NCBI RefSeq assembly: GCF_026790065.1 | Contig: NZ_JALAMO010000006.1 | Span: 206,824 to 270,823 of the forward strand | Direction of reading: 5' to 3' | Origin: Bacillus sp. N13C7 | GTDB lineage: Bacteria; Bacillota; Bacilli; Bacillales; Bacillaceae | Length of the DNA stretch: 64,000 nucleotides | In this document: positions 29,320 through 38,179 of the stretch, piece by piece | Layout: each line of letters begins with the position of its first letter | How positions within the stretch are numbered: the first letter of the stretch is position 1 | Program-made: the position numbers and the translations under genes | The notes under the pieces: model-generated | The model's database searches: none | What the model was told of the DNA's origin: nothing | What the model saw: only the letters and a program-made list of their open reading frames with translations

Positions 29320-29610
29320 GTGAAGACATTGCGATTAAACGGTGTTACGTTAGAAATGGCTGCATATCAAGAAGAAAACGAGCCGAAGCGTAAAATTTTA
29401 TTTACCCTTAACGTGACGAGTGAGACTTACCATGATATCGCTGTCCTGTTGTATGAAAAAACGTTTAACGTCGAGGTTCCGGAGCGAAACCTTGTCTTCA
29501 ACGGGGAAATCACAAATTATTCAACGTCATTGGTCAACCTGTACGAACCAGGATCCGCCAGCGAATTTTATATAGAAATAACGGAAACAGACAAAAACGC
29601 CGATTCATAA
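29320..29610 (+). CDS. ykvR: Conserved hypothetical YkvR (DUF3219-like)
   Basis: 96 residues, a compact soluble protein, predicted mainly beta (alternating VTLEMAAY, KILFTLNVTS, FYIEITETD strands). The function is unknown. GTG start with AGGAGTG upstream. Its stop codon lies within the loop of its terminator. Free-standing gene. Confidence 0.83.
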   Translation: MKTLRLNGVTLEMAAYQEENEPKRKILFTLNVTSETYHDIAVLLYEKTFNVEVPERNLVFNGEITNYSTSLVNLYEPGSASEFYIEITETDKNADS

Positions 29611-29624
29611 TCGGTGTTTTTATG
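29598..29624 (+). terminator. Terminator of ykvR
   Basis: CGCCGATT and AATCGGTG pair around the stop codon, then TTTTT. Confidence 0.85.
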
Positions 29625-29650
29625 TAAAAAAGCTGCCGGCGGCAGCTTTT
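29625..29650 (-). terminator. Terminator of ykvS
   Basis: GCTGCCGGCGGCAGC stem; on the minus strand it is followed by TTTTTT. Lies about 75 bp after the ykvS stop. Confidence 0.75.
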
Positions 29651-29726
29651 GAGAAAGCGAATTTCATATGTAAGGTGTTTAATTGATCGTCTTGCAGTTG
29701 CGTATGAATGTGGAAATAAGGAGGTT

Positions 29727-29912
29727 TTAATAGGAGTCTCTGATGATCTTGTAATTTTTATGATTAACAACTGTCAATGAATCTAACTCAAGATCCCGAT
29801 AGTTATCCATGATCGTCACATCAACAATAACAGAATTCTCATTTACTTTTTCAACAACACCGGTTAATCCGTTCTTAAATTCAATGACGTTTCCAACCTT
29901 AGCGATTTTCAC
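29727..29912 (-). CDS. ykvS: Small DUF2187-type protein YkvS
   Basis: 61 residues with a KOW/SH3-like pattern: IGNVIEF-type GNVIEFKNGLTGVVEKV and VDVTIMDNYRDLELD. A GTG start with AAAGGAGAGG nine bases upstream decides the N-terminus; the longer upstream frame has no ribosome site. The function is unknown. Confidence 0.85.
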   Translation of the reverse strand: MKIAKVGNVIEFKNGLTGVVEKVNENSVIVDVTIMDNYRDLELDSLTVVNHKNYKIIRDSY

Positions 29913-30077
29913 AAGCTTCCTCTCCTTTAAACATAATAATGCCTTTTGAAAGTATTTTGCAGTATTTTCATTGAGAAGTAAAGCGATAAGGAGTTTTATC
30001 TCCCTAAGGAATTGTCCTGACGTTATAAAGATGATATATTGATTTTCGTCAAAAGAAAGAAAAAGGGGGAATTTTCG

Positions 30078-30272
30078 TTGCATCCCGAAGAGATAACTGA
30101 ACTGATTGAACAGCTGCGCACTGGTGCAATAAACGAACTGAGAGTCCAGAAAGAGCATTTCCTGGATTTCAGGGCCGTGTTATCTAAACAAGATGATTTT
30201 AAACATTTCCGAGGCATTGCCCAGCAAGGCGGAGATGTTATATTTCAATACTTAGAACAGCCAAGAAGCTGA
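30078..30272 (+). CDS. ykzN: Small protein YkzN
   Basis: 64 residues, TTG start with GGGGGA seven bases upstream. Soluble and helical, with an acidic N-terminus ([12 protein letters not shown]). No known domain; I recall a small gene here in strain 168 under this name. An AT-rich intergenic region separates it from the divergent ykvS. Followed by a terminator that starts at the stop codon. Confidence 0.72.
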   Translation: MHPEEITELIEQLRTGAINELRVQKEHFLDFRAVLSKQDDFKHFRGIAQQGGDVIFQYLEQPRS

Positions 30273-30301
30273 AGGTTTCTCACTCGTGGGAAGCCTTTTT
30301 A
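30273..30301 (+). terminator. Terminator of ykzN
   Basis: AGGTTTCTCAC pairs with GTGGGAAGCCT (two G-T pairs), then TTTTT. Confidence 0.85.
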
Positions 30302-30569
30302 TCATATATGACAGAATCAAGACCCTTTATTACATTCGTTTGTAACATACGTAAACAAAATGTAAATCGCCAAAAATGGATAAACATGTTTTAAAATGAC
30401 AAGATTTATAGAATTTCATCCTGTTTTTCTTCCGTTAACTAACGCGTCATCCGGTATATTCCATCCTGATACCACTTTGGGAGAGTTGGAAAATCTTTTT
30501 CCGTGAAAATGAATGGATCTCTTGTTAAGGTTATGAAGTGTTTTTTGAGCACTTTAAGGAGGAAACTGT

Positions 30570-31199
30570 ATGACGTCGAAATTCACTGCTCTGGCTGTTT
30601 TTCTTCTTTGTTTCATGCCTGCAGCAAAAATTGAACATACACAAGCTTCACTACTGAGCACAAAGAAGACAAAACATGAAGAAGCGAAATGGCTTGAACA
30701 TATAGATCTAGACACAAACGAATCTTTCCCTTCACTGTCTGCTGATAAGGACCAGAAAAAAATAAAGCCAATCAAGCTGTCAGCACACACTGAAAAGAAA
30801 GAGGAAGACAAACCAGCCGAAACAAATGAAAAGAAAGACACATATACACAGTCTGAAAAAGATTTGCTGTCCCGCCTCGTTCACGCAGAGGCTAAGGGAG
30901 AATCATATAAAGGCAAGGTTGCTGTAGCGAGCGTTGTGCTGAACAGAACGGAGAAAAAAGGTTTTCCTGATACCATAAGAGGGGTTATTTATCAGAAAAA
31001 CGCCTTTGAACCAGTCTCAAACGGAAGCATTAATCAAGAGCCTGATCAAGAATCGATTGCAGCAGCTGAAGAAGCGCTGTCTTCTAAAAATAGAGAAACA
31101 GATGCCATATTCTTTTATAATCCGAAAACAGCGTCGGATGATTGGATTCGCTCAAGAAAGATCGTAGAAAGAATCGGCAGGCACGTTTTTGCCATTTAA
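30570..31199 (+). CDS. ykvT: Cell wall hydrolase of the SleB family (YkvT)
   Basis: 209 residues. An N-terminal signal-like segment ([20 protein letters not shown]), a charged linker of about 80 residues, then a Hydrolase_2 domain like the lytic transglycosylase Sle[19 protein letters not shown] with the catalytic Glu, VASVVLNR and [11 protein letters not shown]. It lacks the SleB peptidoglycan-binding repeat. The ATG has a strong AAGGAGG. Confidence 0.9.
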   Translation: MTSKFTALAVFLLCFMPAAKIEHTQASLLSTKKTKHEEAKWLEHIDLDTNESFPSLSADKDQKKIKPIKLSAHTEKKEEDKPAETNEKKDTYTQSEKDLLSRLVHAEAKGESYKGKVAVASVVLNRTEKKGFPDTIRGVIYQKNAFEPVSNGSINQEPDQESIAAAEEALSSKNRETDAIFFYNPKTASDDWIRSRKIVERIGRHVFAI

Positions 31200-31237
31200 G
31201 CATAGAAGAGACAATGTGTCTCAGCTATGCTTTTTTT
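31198..31237 (+). terminator. Terminator of ykvT
   Basis: AAGCATAG and CTATGCTT outer stem with an inner GAGACA/TGTCTC stem, then seven T residues. Confidence 0.9.
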
Positions 31238-31316
31238 CATATAAAGAGTAAAAATAAAATAATTTTTGAACTTGTCTCATATGATGTTGGTAGTACAAGA
31301 GACAAGGGGAGACATC

Positions 31317-32654
31317 ATGAATCGATTTGTGAAAGGGATCATTCTTTTATCCATTGCCGCCTTTTTCGCTGAATGCCTTGAATTTGTCGTGAATATGATT
31401 TTGGCGCGGGAGCTTGGCGAGCACGGGATGGGGCTTTACATGAGTATTTTGCCTACAATCTTTTTAATTATTGTCATCGCAAGCTTGGAACTGCCGATTT
31501 CAATTTCTAAATTTATTGCCGAATCAAACCCTAAGCTTCATGAAAGCATGCTGAGGCACGCTTTCAGAATGACAGCCGTTTTTACAGCGTTTTCTACGGC
31601 CGCCGCCAGTATTGCGCTTCCGTTTATTCCGGTATTTGATACATACCACCCGTTTATTAAAGGGATTGTCATCGGCTTAATTCCTGTTGTTGCCTTTACT
31701 TCAATCGCCAGGGGCTACTTTATGGGTGTGCAAAAAATGGGGAAGATCGCAGTCGCCAATGTGCTGAAAAAAATCATCCAGCTCTTGTGCTTGTTCCTCT
31801 TTTTTCAATGGTACTCATTCGAATTGGATATGGCGGTGCTGATTTCCTTGTTTGTTTTGGTCGTGAGTGATGTGGTCGTGCTTGTTTATTTATACTCACA
31901 ATTCATCATGGCGAGGCGGGCGGTAACCGGCCAGCAGCACATTCATTTGCGCGGAAAGGATGTAAGAAAAAGACTGCTTGCTGTTTCCATTCCCACAACA
32001 GGGCTGCGCATTTTTCATGCCATTGTCAATGCCATTGAACCCTTTTTAATAAAAGGGGCGCTTTTGGGAGCAGGTGTTGCCGGGACAGCGGCGATCGATC
32101 AGTATGGAATGCTGGCAGGAGTGGCTGTGACAATAGGCTCGTTCCCCGCTTTTATTGCCCATTCGTTAATGGTCGTTATGATACCGAGTATTTCTGAAGC
32201 TTACGCGCTTTCGCAGTATGACGTTGTCCTAAAAAGGCTGAAACAGTCAATTTTCATTACATTTGGTTACGGTATCCCGGCTGTCTGGATCATGTTTCAG
32301 TTTGCGGGACCTCTCACGCATCTGTTTTTTCACTCCCCTGAAGCTCAGTATTACCTGCAGCTGTTGTGGCCTTACTTTCTCTTTCATCTTTTTGTCATGC
32401 CGCTCCAGGCATGCTTAATCGGGATGGGCTTTGTGAAAGAAGCGTTTTATCACAATGTGTGGAGCCATATCGTTGCTTTAAGTATGATGTATGTACTGGG
32501 ATCAATGGAGAATCTGCAAATGCTCGGGATTATCCTGGGGATGAACACAGGCATGATTTTACTGACGAGCCTTCACTATACACAGATTTGCAAAGCGCTG
32601 CGGGTATCAGTTTTTCTTACGGGTGGAAGCAGAACGCCGCGAATTGAAGGATGA
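31317..32654 (+). CDS. ykvU: MOP-superfamily polysaccharide flippase YkvU (SpoVB-like)
   Basis: 445 residues with about 12-14 membrane helices, of the SpoVB/MATE-like export family that moves lipid-linked sugars across the membrane. Related to SpoVB; sporulation-linked in B. subtilis. The ATG with GGGGAGA upstream gives the family length; 17 more codons upstream are open but include an inverted repeat and promoter-like sequence. It is followed after 50 bp by stoA, with no terminator between, so likely an operon. Confidence 0.92.
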   Translation: MNRFVKGIILLSIAAFFAECLEFVVNMILARELGEHGMGLYMSILPTIFLIIVIASLELPISISKFIAESNPKLHESMLRHAFRMTAVFTAFSTAAASIALPFIPVFDTYHPFIKGIVIGLIPVVAFTSIARGYFMGVQKMGKIAVANVLKKIIQLLCLFLFFQWYSFELDMAVLISLFVLVVSDVVVLVYLYSQFIMARRAVTGQQHIHLRGKDVRKRLLAVSIPTTGLRIFHAIVNAIEPFLIKGALLGAGVAGTAAIDQYGMLAGVAVTIGSFPAFIAHSLMVVMIPSISEAYALSQYDVVLKRLKQSIFITFGYGIPAVWIMFQFAGPLTHLFFHSPEAQYYLQLLWPYFLFHLFVMPLQACLIGMGFVKEAFYHNVWSHIVALSMMYVLGSMENLQMLGIILGMNTGMILLTSLHYTQICKALRVSVFLTGGSRTPRIEG

Positions 32655-32704
32655 TAAAGAAAAAGCAGGGGCAAGCTAATTGAAAAGCATGAAAGGAAGA
32701 TTCC

Positions 32705-33202
32705 ATGTTGACAAAGCGCTTGCTTACTGTATGCCTTATGTTATTGGGGATGATTGCATGGTCTCCTGCTGTGTCAGCCGCTGACGATAAACAGCCTGCC
32801 GTTCCCGCTGTTTTTCTCATGAAAACAATAGAAGGGGAGGATATCTCGATTCCGAATAAAGGGCAAAAAACGATCCTGCATTTTTGGACATCTTGGTGTC
32901 CGCCCTGCAAAAAAGAGCTCCCCCAGTTTCAATCATTTTATGATGCCCATCAATCCGGCAGCGTGAAGCTGGTAACGGTAAATTTAGTGAATTCGGAACA
33001 AAATCAGCAAGCCGTTGAAGACTTTATAAAAGCAAACAAGCTGACATTTCCGATTGTTCTTGATGCAAAAGGGGAATTGATGAAAGAATATCGCATCATC
33101 ACGATCCCAACCTCGTTTTTATTGAATGAAAAGGGAGAAATTGAAAAAACAAAAATAGGCCCGATGACGGCGGAACAACTGAAAGAATGGACGGAAGAAT
33201 AG
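32705..33202 (+). CDS. stoA: Thiol-disulfide oxidoreductase StoA
   Basis: 165 residues. A signal or anchor segment (LLTVCLMLLGMIAWSPAVSA), then a TlpA/ResA-like thioredoxin domain with redox pair Cys65-Pro-Pro-Cys68 in WTSWCPPCKKE and the cis-Pro loop TIPTSFLL. StoA acts outside the membrane during spore cortex synthesis. ATG start with AAAGGAAG. Downstream of the flippase ykvU, which fits a common role in the spore envelope. Confidence 0.95.
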   Translation: MLTKRLLTVCLMLLGMIAWSPAVSAADDKQPAVPAVFLMKTIEGEDISIPNKGQKTILHFWTSWCPPCKKELPQFQSFYDAHQSGSVKLVTVNLVNSEQNQQAVEDFIKANKLTFPIVLDAKGELMKEYRIITIPTSFLLNEKGEIEKTKIGPMTAEQLKEWTEE

Positions 33203-33229
33203 CTGAGAGCATAGCCTCTCAGCTTTTTT
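33201..33229 (+). terminator. Terminator of stoA
   Basis: AGCTGAGAG and CTCTCAGCT stem followed by TTTTTT. Confidence 0.9.
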
Positions 33230-33258
33230 CATATAATGAAGAATTGGATAAATATTAA

Positions 33259-33273
33259 TGATAATTATTATCA
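33259..33273. promoter_or_regulatory. Fur-type box upstream of zosA
   Basis: TGATAATTATTATCA is an exact match to the 7-1-7 Fur consensus TGATAATNATTATCA. It lies 23 bp upstream of the -35 box and eight bp from the Per box. Confidence 0.65.
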
Positions 33274-33281
33274 AGAAGGAA

Positions 33282-33296
33282 TTAAAATAATTATAA
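33282..33296. promoter_or_regulatory. Per box of zosA
   Basis: TTAAAATAATTATAA differs at one position from the PerR consensus TTATAATNATTATAA and touches the -35 box. PerR control of zosA is established in B. subtilis. Confidence 0.85.
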
Positions 33297-33324
33297 TTGA
33301 AATTCTCTTCACGCATGCTATAAT
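33297..33324 (+). promoter_or_regulatory. SigA-type promoter of zosA
   Basis: TTGAAA, a 16-bp spacer and TATAAT. A GC-rich hairpin (GCTGCC/GGCGGC) lies in the leader around 33357-33374, followed by T-rich sequence. Confidence 0.85.
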
Positions 33325-33436
33325 AAAGATAGACATCAAGAGATACTGACGATATAGCTGCCTTTTGGGCGGCGATTTTGTTTTTATAAGAGAAATGAAG
33401 ATGATTTGCGTTCTCAATTAGAGAGGAGATTTTGAT

Positions 33437-35350
33437 ATGAATGAACAAGTTATCGTTCAACAAGATCCGCACGAGCCATTAAATACAGGACAGAGAGAGA
33501 AAAACTGGGTGCAGCATGCTGAGCTTATCGCAGCACTTGTGTCAGGCGCTCTTATTTTGGCAGGCTGGCTCTTATCCGGACATCAAGTATTATCAGTAAC
33601 GCTTTACTTGCTGGCTTTTGTGATCGGCGGATTCGCTAAAGCAAAGGAAGGAATCGAAGAAACGCTCGAATCCAAAACACTGAATGTAGAGCTTTTAATG
33701 ATTTTCGCTGCCATTGGTTCCGCCTTGATCGGATACTGGGCAGAGGGTGCTATTTTAATATTTATTTTTTCCTTAAGCGGAGCTTTAGAAACATACACGA
33801 TGAATAAAAGCAGCAGAGATTTAACTTCTTTAATGCAGCTTGAGCCTGAAGAAGCAACACTGATGGTCAATGGCGAAACCAAAAGAGTTCCGGTTTCGGA
33901 CTTAGAGGCCGGAGATATGATTGTGATCAAACCTGGAGAACGTGTAGCGGCCGACGGAGTCATTGAAACGGGCTCAACAAGCCTTGACGAGTCAGCATTA
34001 ACAGGCGAATCAATGCCTGTAGAAAAAAGCACCGGCGATGCTGTGTTTACGGGAACTGTGAATCGCAACGGCTCCTTGACGGTCCGTGTCACGAAAGCCA
34101 ATGAAGATTCGTTATTCAGAAAAATTATCAGATTGGTTGAATCTGCGCAAAGCAGTGTGTCACCCGCACAGGCTTTCATCGAGCGATTTGAAAATGCCTA
34201 TGTAAAAGGTGTGCTGATCGCAGTAGGGCTCTTATTATTCGTTCCGCACTTTGCGCTTGGCTGGAGCTGGAGTGAAACCTTCTACCGCGCAATGGTGTTT
34301 ATGGTTGTCGCGTCACCTTGTGCGCTTGTTGCCTCTATTATGCCGGCGGCGCTTTCCTTGATTTCAAATGGCGCACGCAACGGTATGCTTGTTAAAGGGA
34401 GCGTCTTTCTTGAGCAGCTCGGCTCTGTGCAAATGATCGCCTTTGACAAAACAGGCACTGTGACAAAAGGACAGCCTGCTGTTGAGACTGTCAGAATCGC
34501 AGAAGGATTCAGTGAATCAGAGGTTCTTGAGGCTGTCTATGCCATCGAAACGCAATCAAGCCATCCGCTCGCGCAAGCGATAACAGCGTACGCTGAAAGC
34601 CGCGGCGTGAATCAGTCCGGCTACATATCGATAGAAGAAACATCAGGGTTTGGCGTTATGGCTGAAGTGTCGGGAGCAAAATGGAAGATCGGCAAAGCAG
34701 ATTTTATCGGCGCGGAAATGGCAGGGCAATTTATAAAACAAGCAGCATCAGATGTCACTCAAAGCGGGCACACGATTGTATTTGTGAAAAAGGATGATCA
34801 AATAGCGGGCTGTATCGCACTGAAAGATCAAATCAGGCCTGAAGCAAAAGAGGTCATGGAGGAACTGAACCGGCTTGGGATTAAAACAGCCATGCTGACA
34901 GGAGATCATAAGGACACGGCCCAAGCGATAGCGAAGGAAGCCGGCATGACAACTGTTGCGGCAGAATGCCTGCCTGACCAAAAAGTAAATGAAATCAAAC
35001 GGTTAAAGGAAGAATTCGGAACGATTGCAATGGTCGGTGACGGAATAAACGATGCACCGGCACTTAAGGCGGCGGATGTCGGCATTGCGATGGGCGGCGG
35101 AACAGATGTCGCTCTTGAGACCGCTGATATGGTGCTTATGCAAAACGATTTGAAAAAGCTCGTAAACATGTGCAGCCTGTCACGGAAAATGAACAGGATT
35201 GTCAAACAGAATATTGTGTTTTCTCTAGGCGTGATCTGCCTGCTGATTTGCGCGAACTTTTTGCAGGTGATGGAATTGCCATTTGGGGTGATCGGTCATG
35301 AAGGAAGCACGATTTTGGTGATCTTAAACGGGTTAAGACTTTTAAAATAA
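33437..35350 (+). CDS. zosA: Metal-transporting P1B-type ATPase ZosA
   Basis: 637 residues. A heavy-metal P-type ATPase implicated in zinc uptake under peroxide stress. About eight membrane helices, TGES phosphatase loop, the metal-binding SPC in membrane helix 6 (VVASPCALVAS), phosphorylated Asp337 in DKTGT, ATP-binding HP (SSHPLA) and the hinge GDGINDAPAL. No N-terminal metal-binding domain. ATG start with GAGAGGAG. Free-standing, controlled by the Per box upstream. Confidence 0.95.
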   Translation: MNEQVIVQQDPHEPLNTGQREKNWVQHAELIAALVSGALILAGWLLSGHQVLSVTLYLLAFVIGGFAKAKEGIEETLESKTLNVELLMIFAAIGSALIGYWAEGAILIFIFSLSGALETYTMNKSSRDLTSLMQLEPEEATLMVNGETKRVPVSDLEAGDMIVIKPGERVAADGVIETGSTSLDESALTGESMPVEKSTGDAVFTGTVNRNGSLTVRVTKANEDSLFRKIIRLVESAQSSVSPAQAFIERFENAYVKGVLIAVGLLLFVPHFALGWSWSETFYRAMVFMVVASPCALVASIMPAALSLISNGARNGMLVKGSVFLEQLGSVQMIAFDKTGTVTKGQPAVETVRIAEGFSESEVLEAVYAIETQSSHPLAQAITAYAESRGVNQSGYISIEETSGFGVMAEVSGAKWKIGKADFIGAEMAGQFIKQAASDVTQSGHTIVFVKKDDQIAGCIALKDQIRPEAKEVMEELNRLGIKTAMLTGDHKDTAQAIAKEAGMTTVAAECLPDQKVNEIKRLKEEFGTIAMVGDGINDAPALKAADVGIAMGGGTDVALETADMVLMQNDLKKLVNMCSLSRKMNRIVKQNIVFSLGVICLLICANFLQVMELPFGVIGHEGSTILVILNGLRLLK

Positions 35351-35383
35351 AACCAGCAGTCCAATCGGGCTGCTGGTTTTTTT
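35350..35383. terminator. Bidirectional terminator of zosA / small membrane gene
   Basis: AACCAGCAG and CTGCTGGTT arms with T residues on the plus strand and A/T-rich sequence on the other side. Confidence 0.85.
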
Positions 35384-35388
35384 ATGTA

Positions 35389-35586
35389 TCAAGCTTTGCC
35401 TTCTTTTTTGTCTTTATCAGATCTTTTCGTGATAATAATGAGCGCGAGAATGCAGCAGAGAAAACCCGCAGCACAGCCTAGGATAGAGCTGTAATAATAA
35501 AAGCCGACCAACTTCATACCGATAAAAGGAGCGGAAATTCCCAAAACCGTTAAGAGCATAACTATTTTTCGTCTGAAAAAATTCAT
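35389..35586 (-). CDS. Small two-helix membrane protein
   Basis: 65 residues from the ATG: basic N-terminus (MNFFRRKIV), two hydrophobic helices and a charged tail (KRSDKDKKEGKA). A TTG two codons upstream has AGGGAG at nine bases and may be the real start; the ATG itself has no site at the normal distance. No name is certain. It is convergent with zosA and divergent from ykvY. Confidence 0.6.
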   Translation of the reverse strand: MNFFRRKIVMLLTVLGISAPFIGMKLVGFYYYSSILGCAAGFLCCILALIIITKRSDKDKKEGKA

Positions 35587-35754
35587 CAGCAAACGGAACA
35601 ACTCCCTGCGATTGAACTCTACTCCCAGTATACAGGATGAGAGGCGGAAAATAAAAGGGGTGAAAATGAAGGCGCCGCGAAAGGCAAAGACCTGCAAAAC
35701 CTGTTACAATGAAAGACAGAACAAAGCATTGCAAATGGCAGGGAGGAACAAAAA

Positions 35755-36849
35755 GTGAATAGAATAGAGCGCGTCTCTTCATGGCTGAAGGAAGCGGGGC
35801 ATACGGCCGCATTTATTCATACGAAAGAAAATGTTTTTTACTTAACTGGTTTTTACACAGAGCCGCATGAACGATTAATGGGCTTATTTATTTTTCAAGA
35901 AGAGGAGCCTTTCTTCGTTTGCCCGGGAATGGAAGCAGACCAGGCCCGCAGCGCCGGCTGGGATCATGAGATTATTGGCTATGCAGATCACGAAAATCCG
36001 TGGGAACTGATAGAGAAAGCCTTGAAAAAGCGGAATGTCAGCATACATACACTTGCGGTAGAAAAGGATTCAATCTCACTAGCACGCGCAGAACAGCTGA
36101 AGCATTCGGCCGGCGGGGCTCAATTCGTTTCAGCAGAAGAAACACTTAATCAATTTCGCCTGACTAAAGACGACAATGAAATTCGTTTGCTCAAAGAGGC
36201 GGCAAAGCTTGCTGATTACGGTGTTGAAGTCGGCACAGCCGCTTTGCGAGAGGGCATCAGTGAAGTGGAAGTGCTCGCTCAAATTGAGTATGAGCTGAAG
36301 AAAAAAGGAATTCAGGGCATGTCTTTCTCTACAATGGTTTTATTCGGAGAAAAATCAGGCCAGCCTCATGGAAATCCGGGTACAGCCACATTGAAAAAAG
36401 GTGATTTTGTTTTATTTGATCTGGGTGTTATTCTTGATGGCTATTGCTCTGATATTACAAGAACGTTTGCATACAAGTCCATCAATCCGAAGCAAGAGGA
36501 GATCTACGAGACCGTGCTTCAAGCAGAAAAAGCCGCGATGGAGGCAAGCAAGCCCGGTGTCAGAATCGGTGACCTTGATTTAACTGCGCGCGGCATCATT
36601 GAAAAAGCGGGATACGGAGATTATTTTCCTCACCGGCTTGGACACGGGCTCGGAATTTCTGTCCATGAGTACCCATCTATGAGCCAAGCCAACGATACAC
36701 TGTTGCAGGAAGGCATGGTCTACACGATCGAACCGGGGATTTATGTGCCTGAAGTTGGCGGCGTGCGCATTGAGGATGACGTTCACGTAACAAAGGACGG
36801 AGCGGTTGCCCTGACCCAATATCCGAAGGAATTAATCATACTGCCGTAA
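35755..36849 (+). CDS. ykvY: Metallopeptidase M24, Xaa-Pro dipeptidase type (YkvY)
   Basis: 364 residues, an N-terminal creatinase-like domain and a pita-bread catalytic domain. The five dinuclear metal ligands are visible: FDLGVILDGYCSDITRTF (two Asp), HRLGHGLG (His), YTIEPGIYVP (Glu) and GVRIEDDV (Glu). It should cleave dipeptides with C-terminal proline. GTG start with AGGGAGG; cytosolic. Own terminator after it. Confidence 0.92.
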   Translation: MNRIERVSSWLKEAGHTAAFIHTKENVFYLTGFYTEPHERLMGLFIFQEEEPFFVCPGMEADQARSAGWDHEIIGYADHENPWELIEKALKKRNVSIHTLAVEKDSISLARAEQLKHSAGGAQFVSAEETLNQFRLTKDDNEIRLLKEAAKLADYGVEVGTAALREGISEVEVLAQIEYELKKKGIQGMSFSTMVLFGEKSGQPHGNPGTATLKKGDFVLFDLGVILDGYCSDITRTFAYKSINPKQEEIYETVLQAEKAAMEASKPGVRIGDLDLTARGIIEKAGYGDYFPHRLGHGLGISVHEYPSMSQANDTLLQEGMVYTIEPGIYVPEVGGVRIEDDVHVTKDGAVALTQYPKELIILP

Positions 36850-36856
36850 TAGAAAT

Positions 36857-36891
36857 AAAAAAGGACTTTGTTCTCGACATCGTCCTTTTTT
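36857..36891. terminator. Terminator between ykvY and a small minus-strand gene
   Basis: AAAAAGGAC and GTCCTTTTT arms around a 16-base loop; T-runs on both strands. Confidence 0.75.
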
Positions 36892-36898
36892 ATCTGCA

Positions 36899-37024
36899 TT
36901 AAATAAAAAAATCATCAAATGTTCGAAAGGGTTTAATTTCATGTTTTTGGTTGAGAGGTTTTACAGCAAGACAACTGCCGCCGAGAACAGTCAGACATAA
37001 TCCAATTAAAATGAAGAAACCCAT
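36899..37024 (-). CDS. Small membrane-anchored protein, 41 residues
   Basis: ATG start with AAAGGAG at good distance on the minus strand. One N-terminal hydrophobic helix (GFFILIGLCLTVLGG) with a Cys at 18, then a polar tail ending FRTFDDFFI. The Cys resembles a lipoprotein site but the -3 to -1 residues (Gly-Gly-Ser) fit poorly. No family recognised. Divergent from ykvZ. Confidence 0.6.
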   Translation of the reverse strand: MGFFILIGLCLTVLGGSCLAVKPLNQKHEIKPFRTFDDFFI

Positions 37025-37129
37025 GTGATCTTCTCCTTTCAGCTAAAAACACAAAATATGTCTGGTACGTCCCTATCATATTGTATGAAACGCATTCCAG
37101 ATCAAGGGAATTTAGAAAGAAGGGAATCT

Positions 37130-38095
37130 ATGGCGAATATTAAGGACATTGCAGAAAAAGCCGGTGTCTCCGTTACAACGGTTTCCAGAGTCATAAACAA
37201 TCACCCTTACGTCAGCGAAGACAAAAGAAATAGAGTGCTTGAGGCCATGGAGGCATTGGAGTACACGAGAAATATCCACGCTGTGCACCTGTCAAAAGGA
37301 TTTTCAAACATGATTGGTGTTGTCTTGCCGACGATTAACCTGCCTTATTTTGCCGAGCTGATTGCAGGAATAGCTGACGCAGCCGCAGAATCAGGAATTC
37401 ACCTCTCTTTATTCCAAACAAACTATGATGTACAGAAAGAAATCTTTGCGTTGTCCCAATTAAAGCAACGCCAGGTTGACGGGTTGATTTTTTGCTCAAA
37501 GGCGCTTGCTGATGAGAAACTCATGGAATGGGAGGGACCGATACTGCTTTGCCAGAATTCAGATATCAGCCGTTTTCCAACCATCAGCATTCCTCACCGG
37601 GAAGCATTCCGGAATGGCTTAGACTATTTAATTGCCAAAGGGCACACAAAAATAGCGATCTGCTTGGCAAGGAAAAAGGGCATGAACAGCCATTTTCGAA
37701 TTAAAGCGTATAAAGAAGCATTGGAAGAGATCGGAGAAGTATTTCGTGAAGAATGGGTAGTTGAGAAAGCGATTACAATCAATGATGGCAAGGCGCTTTT
37801 TCATAAATGGAAAAAGTGGAAGGAAAAGCCGACGGCTATTTTTGTTGCCAATGACCAGGTTTCAGCAGGGCTTTTTCTTGAAGCAAAGAACCAGCGGGTA
37901 TCGGTACCGGATGAACTTGCAATCCTAAGCGTTGATAACCATGAAATCAGCCAAGCGCTTGGTATTACAACGATCGATATTCAGACAAGGGAAATGGGAA
38001 AGCAGGCATTTGCCATGCTGCAAAAAAGAATTCAAGGGCAGTCAATCGGAAGGAAGGTTCTGGATTACCGTCTCATCAAAAGATCGACTGTTTAG
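37130..38095 (+). CDS. ykvZ: LacI-family transcriptional regulator YkvZ
   Basis: 321 residues. N-terminal helix-turn-helix (IKDIAEKAGVSVTTVSRVIN) with hinge region (NIHAVHLSKGFSNMIGVVLP), then a periplasmic-binding-protein-like sensor domain. The target and effector are unknown; position before the glucose PTS genes suggests sugar-related control. ATG with AGAAGGGAA upstream; the frame is open for 35 more codons but without a ribosome site. Confidence 0.9.
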   Translation: MANIKDIAEKAGVSVTTVSRVINNHPYVSEDKRNRVLEAMEALEYTRNIHAVHLSKGFSNMIGVVLPTINLPYFAELIAGIADAAAESGIHLSLFQTNYDVQKEIFALSQLKQRQVDGLIFCSKALADEKLMEWEGPILLCQNSDISRFPTISIPHREAFRNGLDYLIAKGHTKIAICLARKKGMNSHFRIKAYKEALEEIGEVFREEWVVEKAITINDGKALFHKWKKWKEKPTAIFVANDQVSAGLFLEAKNQRVSVPDELAILSVDNHEISQALGITTIDIQTREMGKQAFAMLQKRIQGQSIGRKVLDYRLIKRSTV

Positions 38096-38179
38096 TGAAA
38101 GCATCGAAAAAAGGTTTGACGTGCATTCCGTTCGTTATGTACGATATGATGTATTGAATGACAAAAGGAGCTGAGGATC

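Noticed and set aside
33604..34179. 191-codon frame antisense to zosA
   Set aside because: Composition is typical of a reverse-strand shadow (Ser/Ile-rich) and there is no ribosome site.
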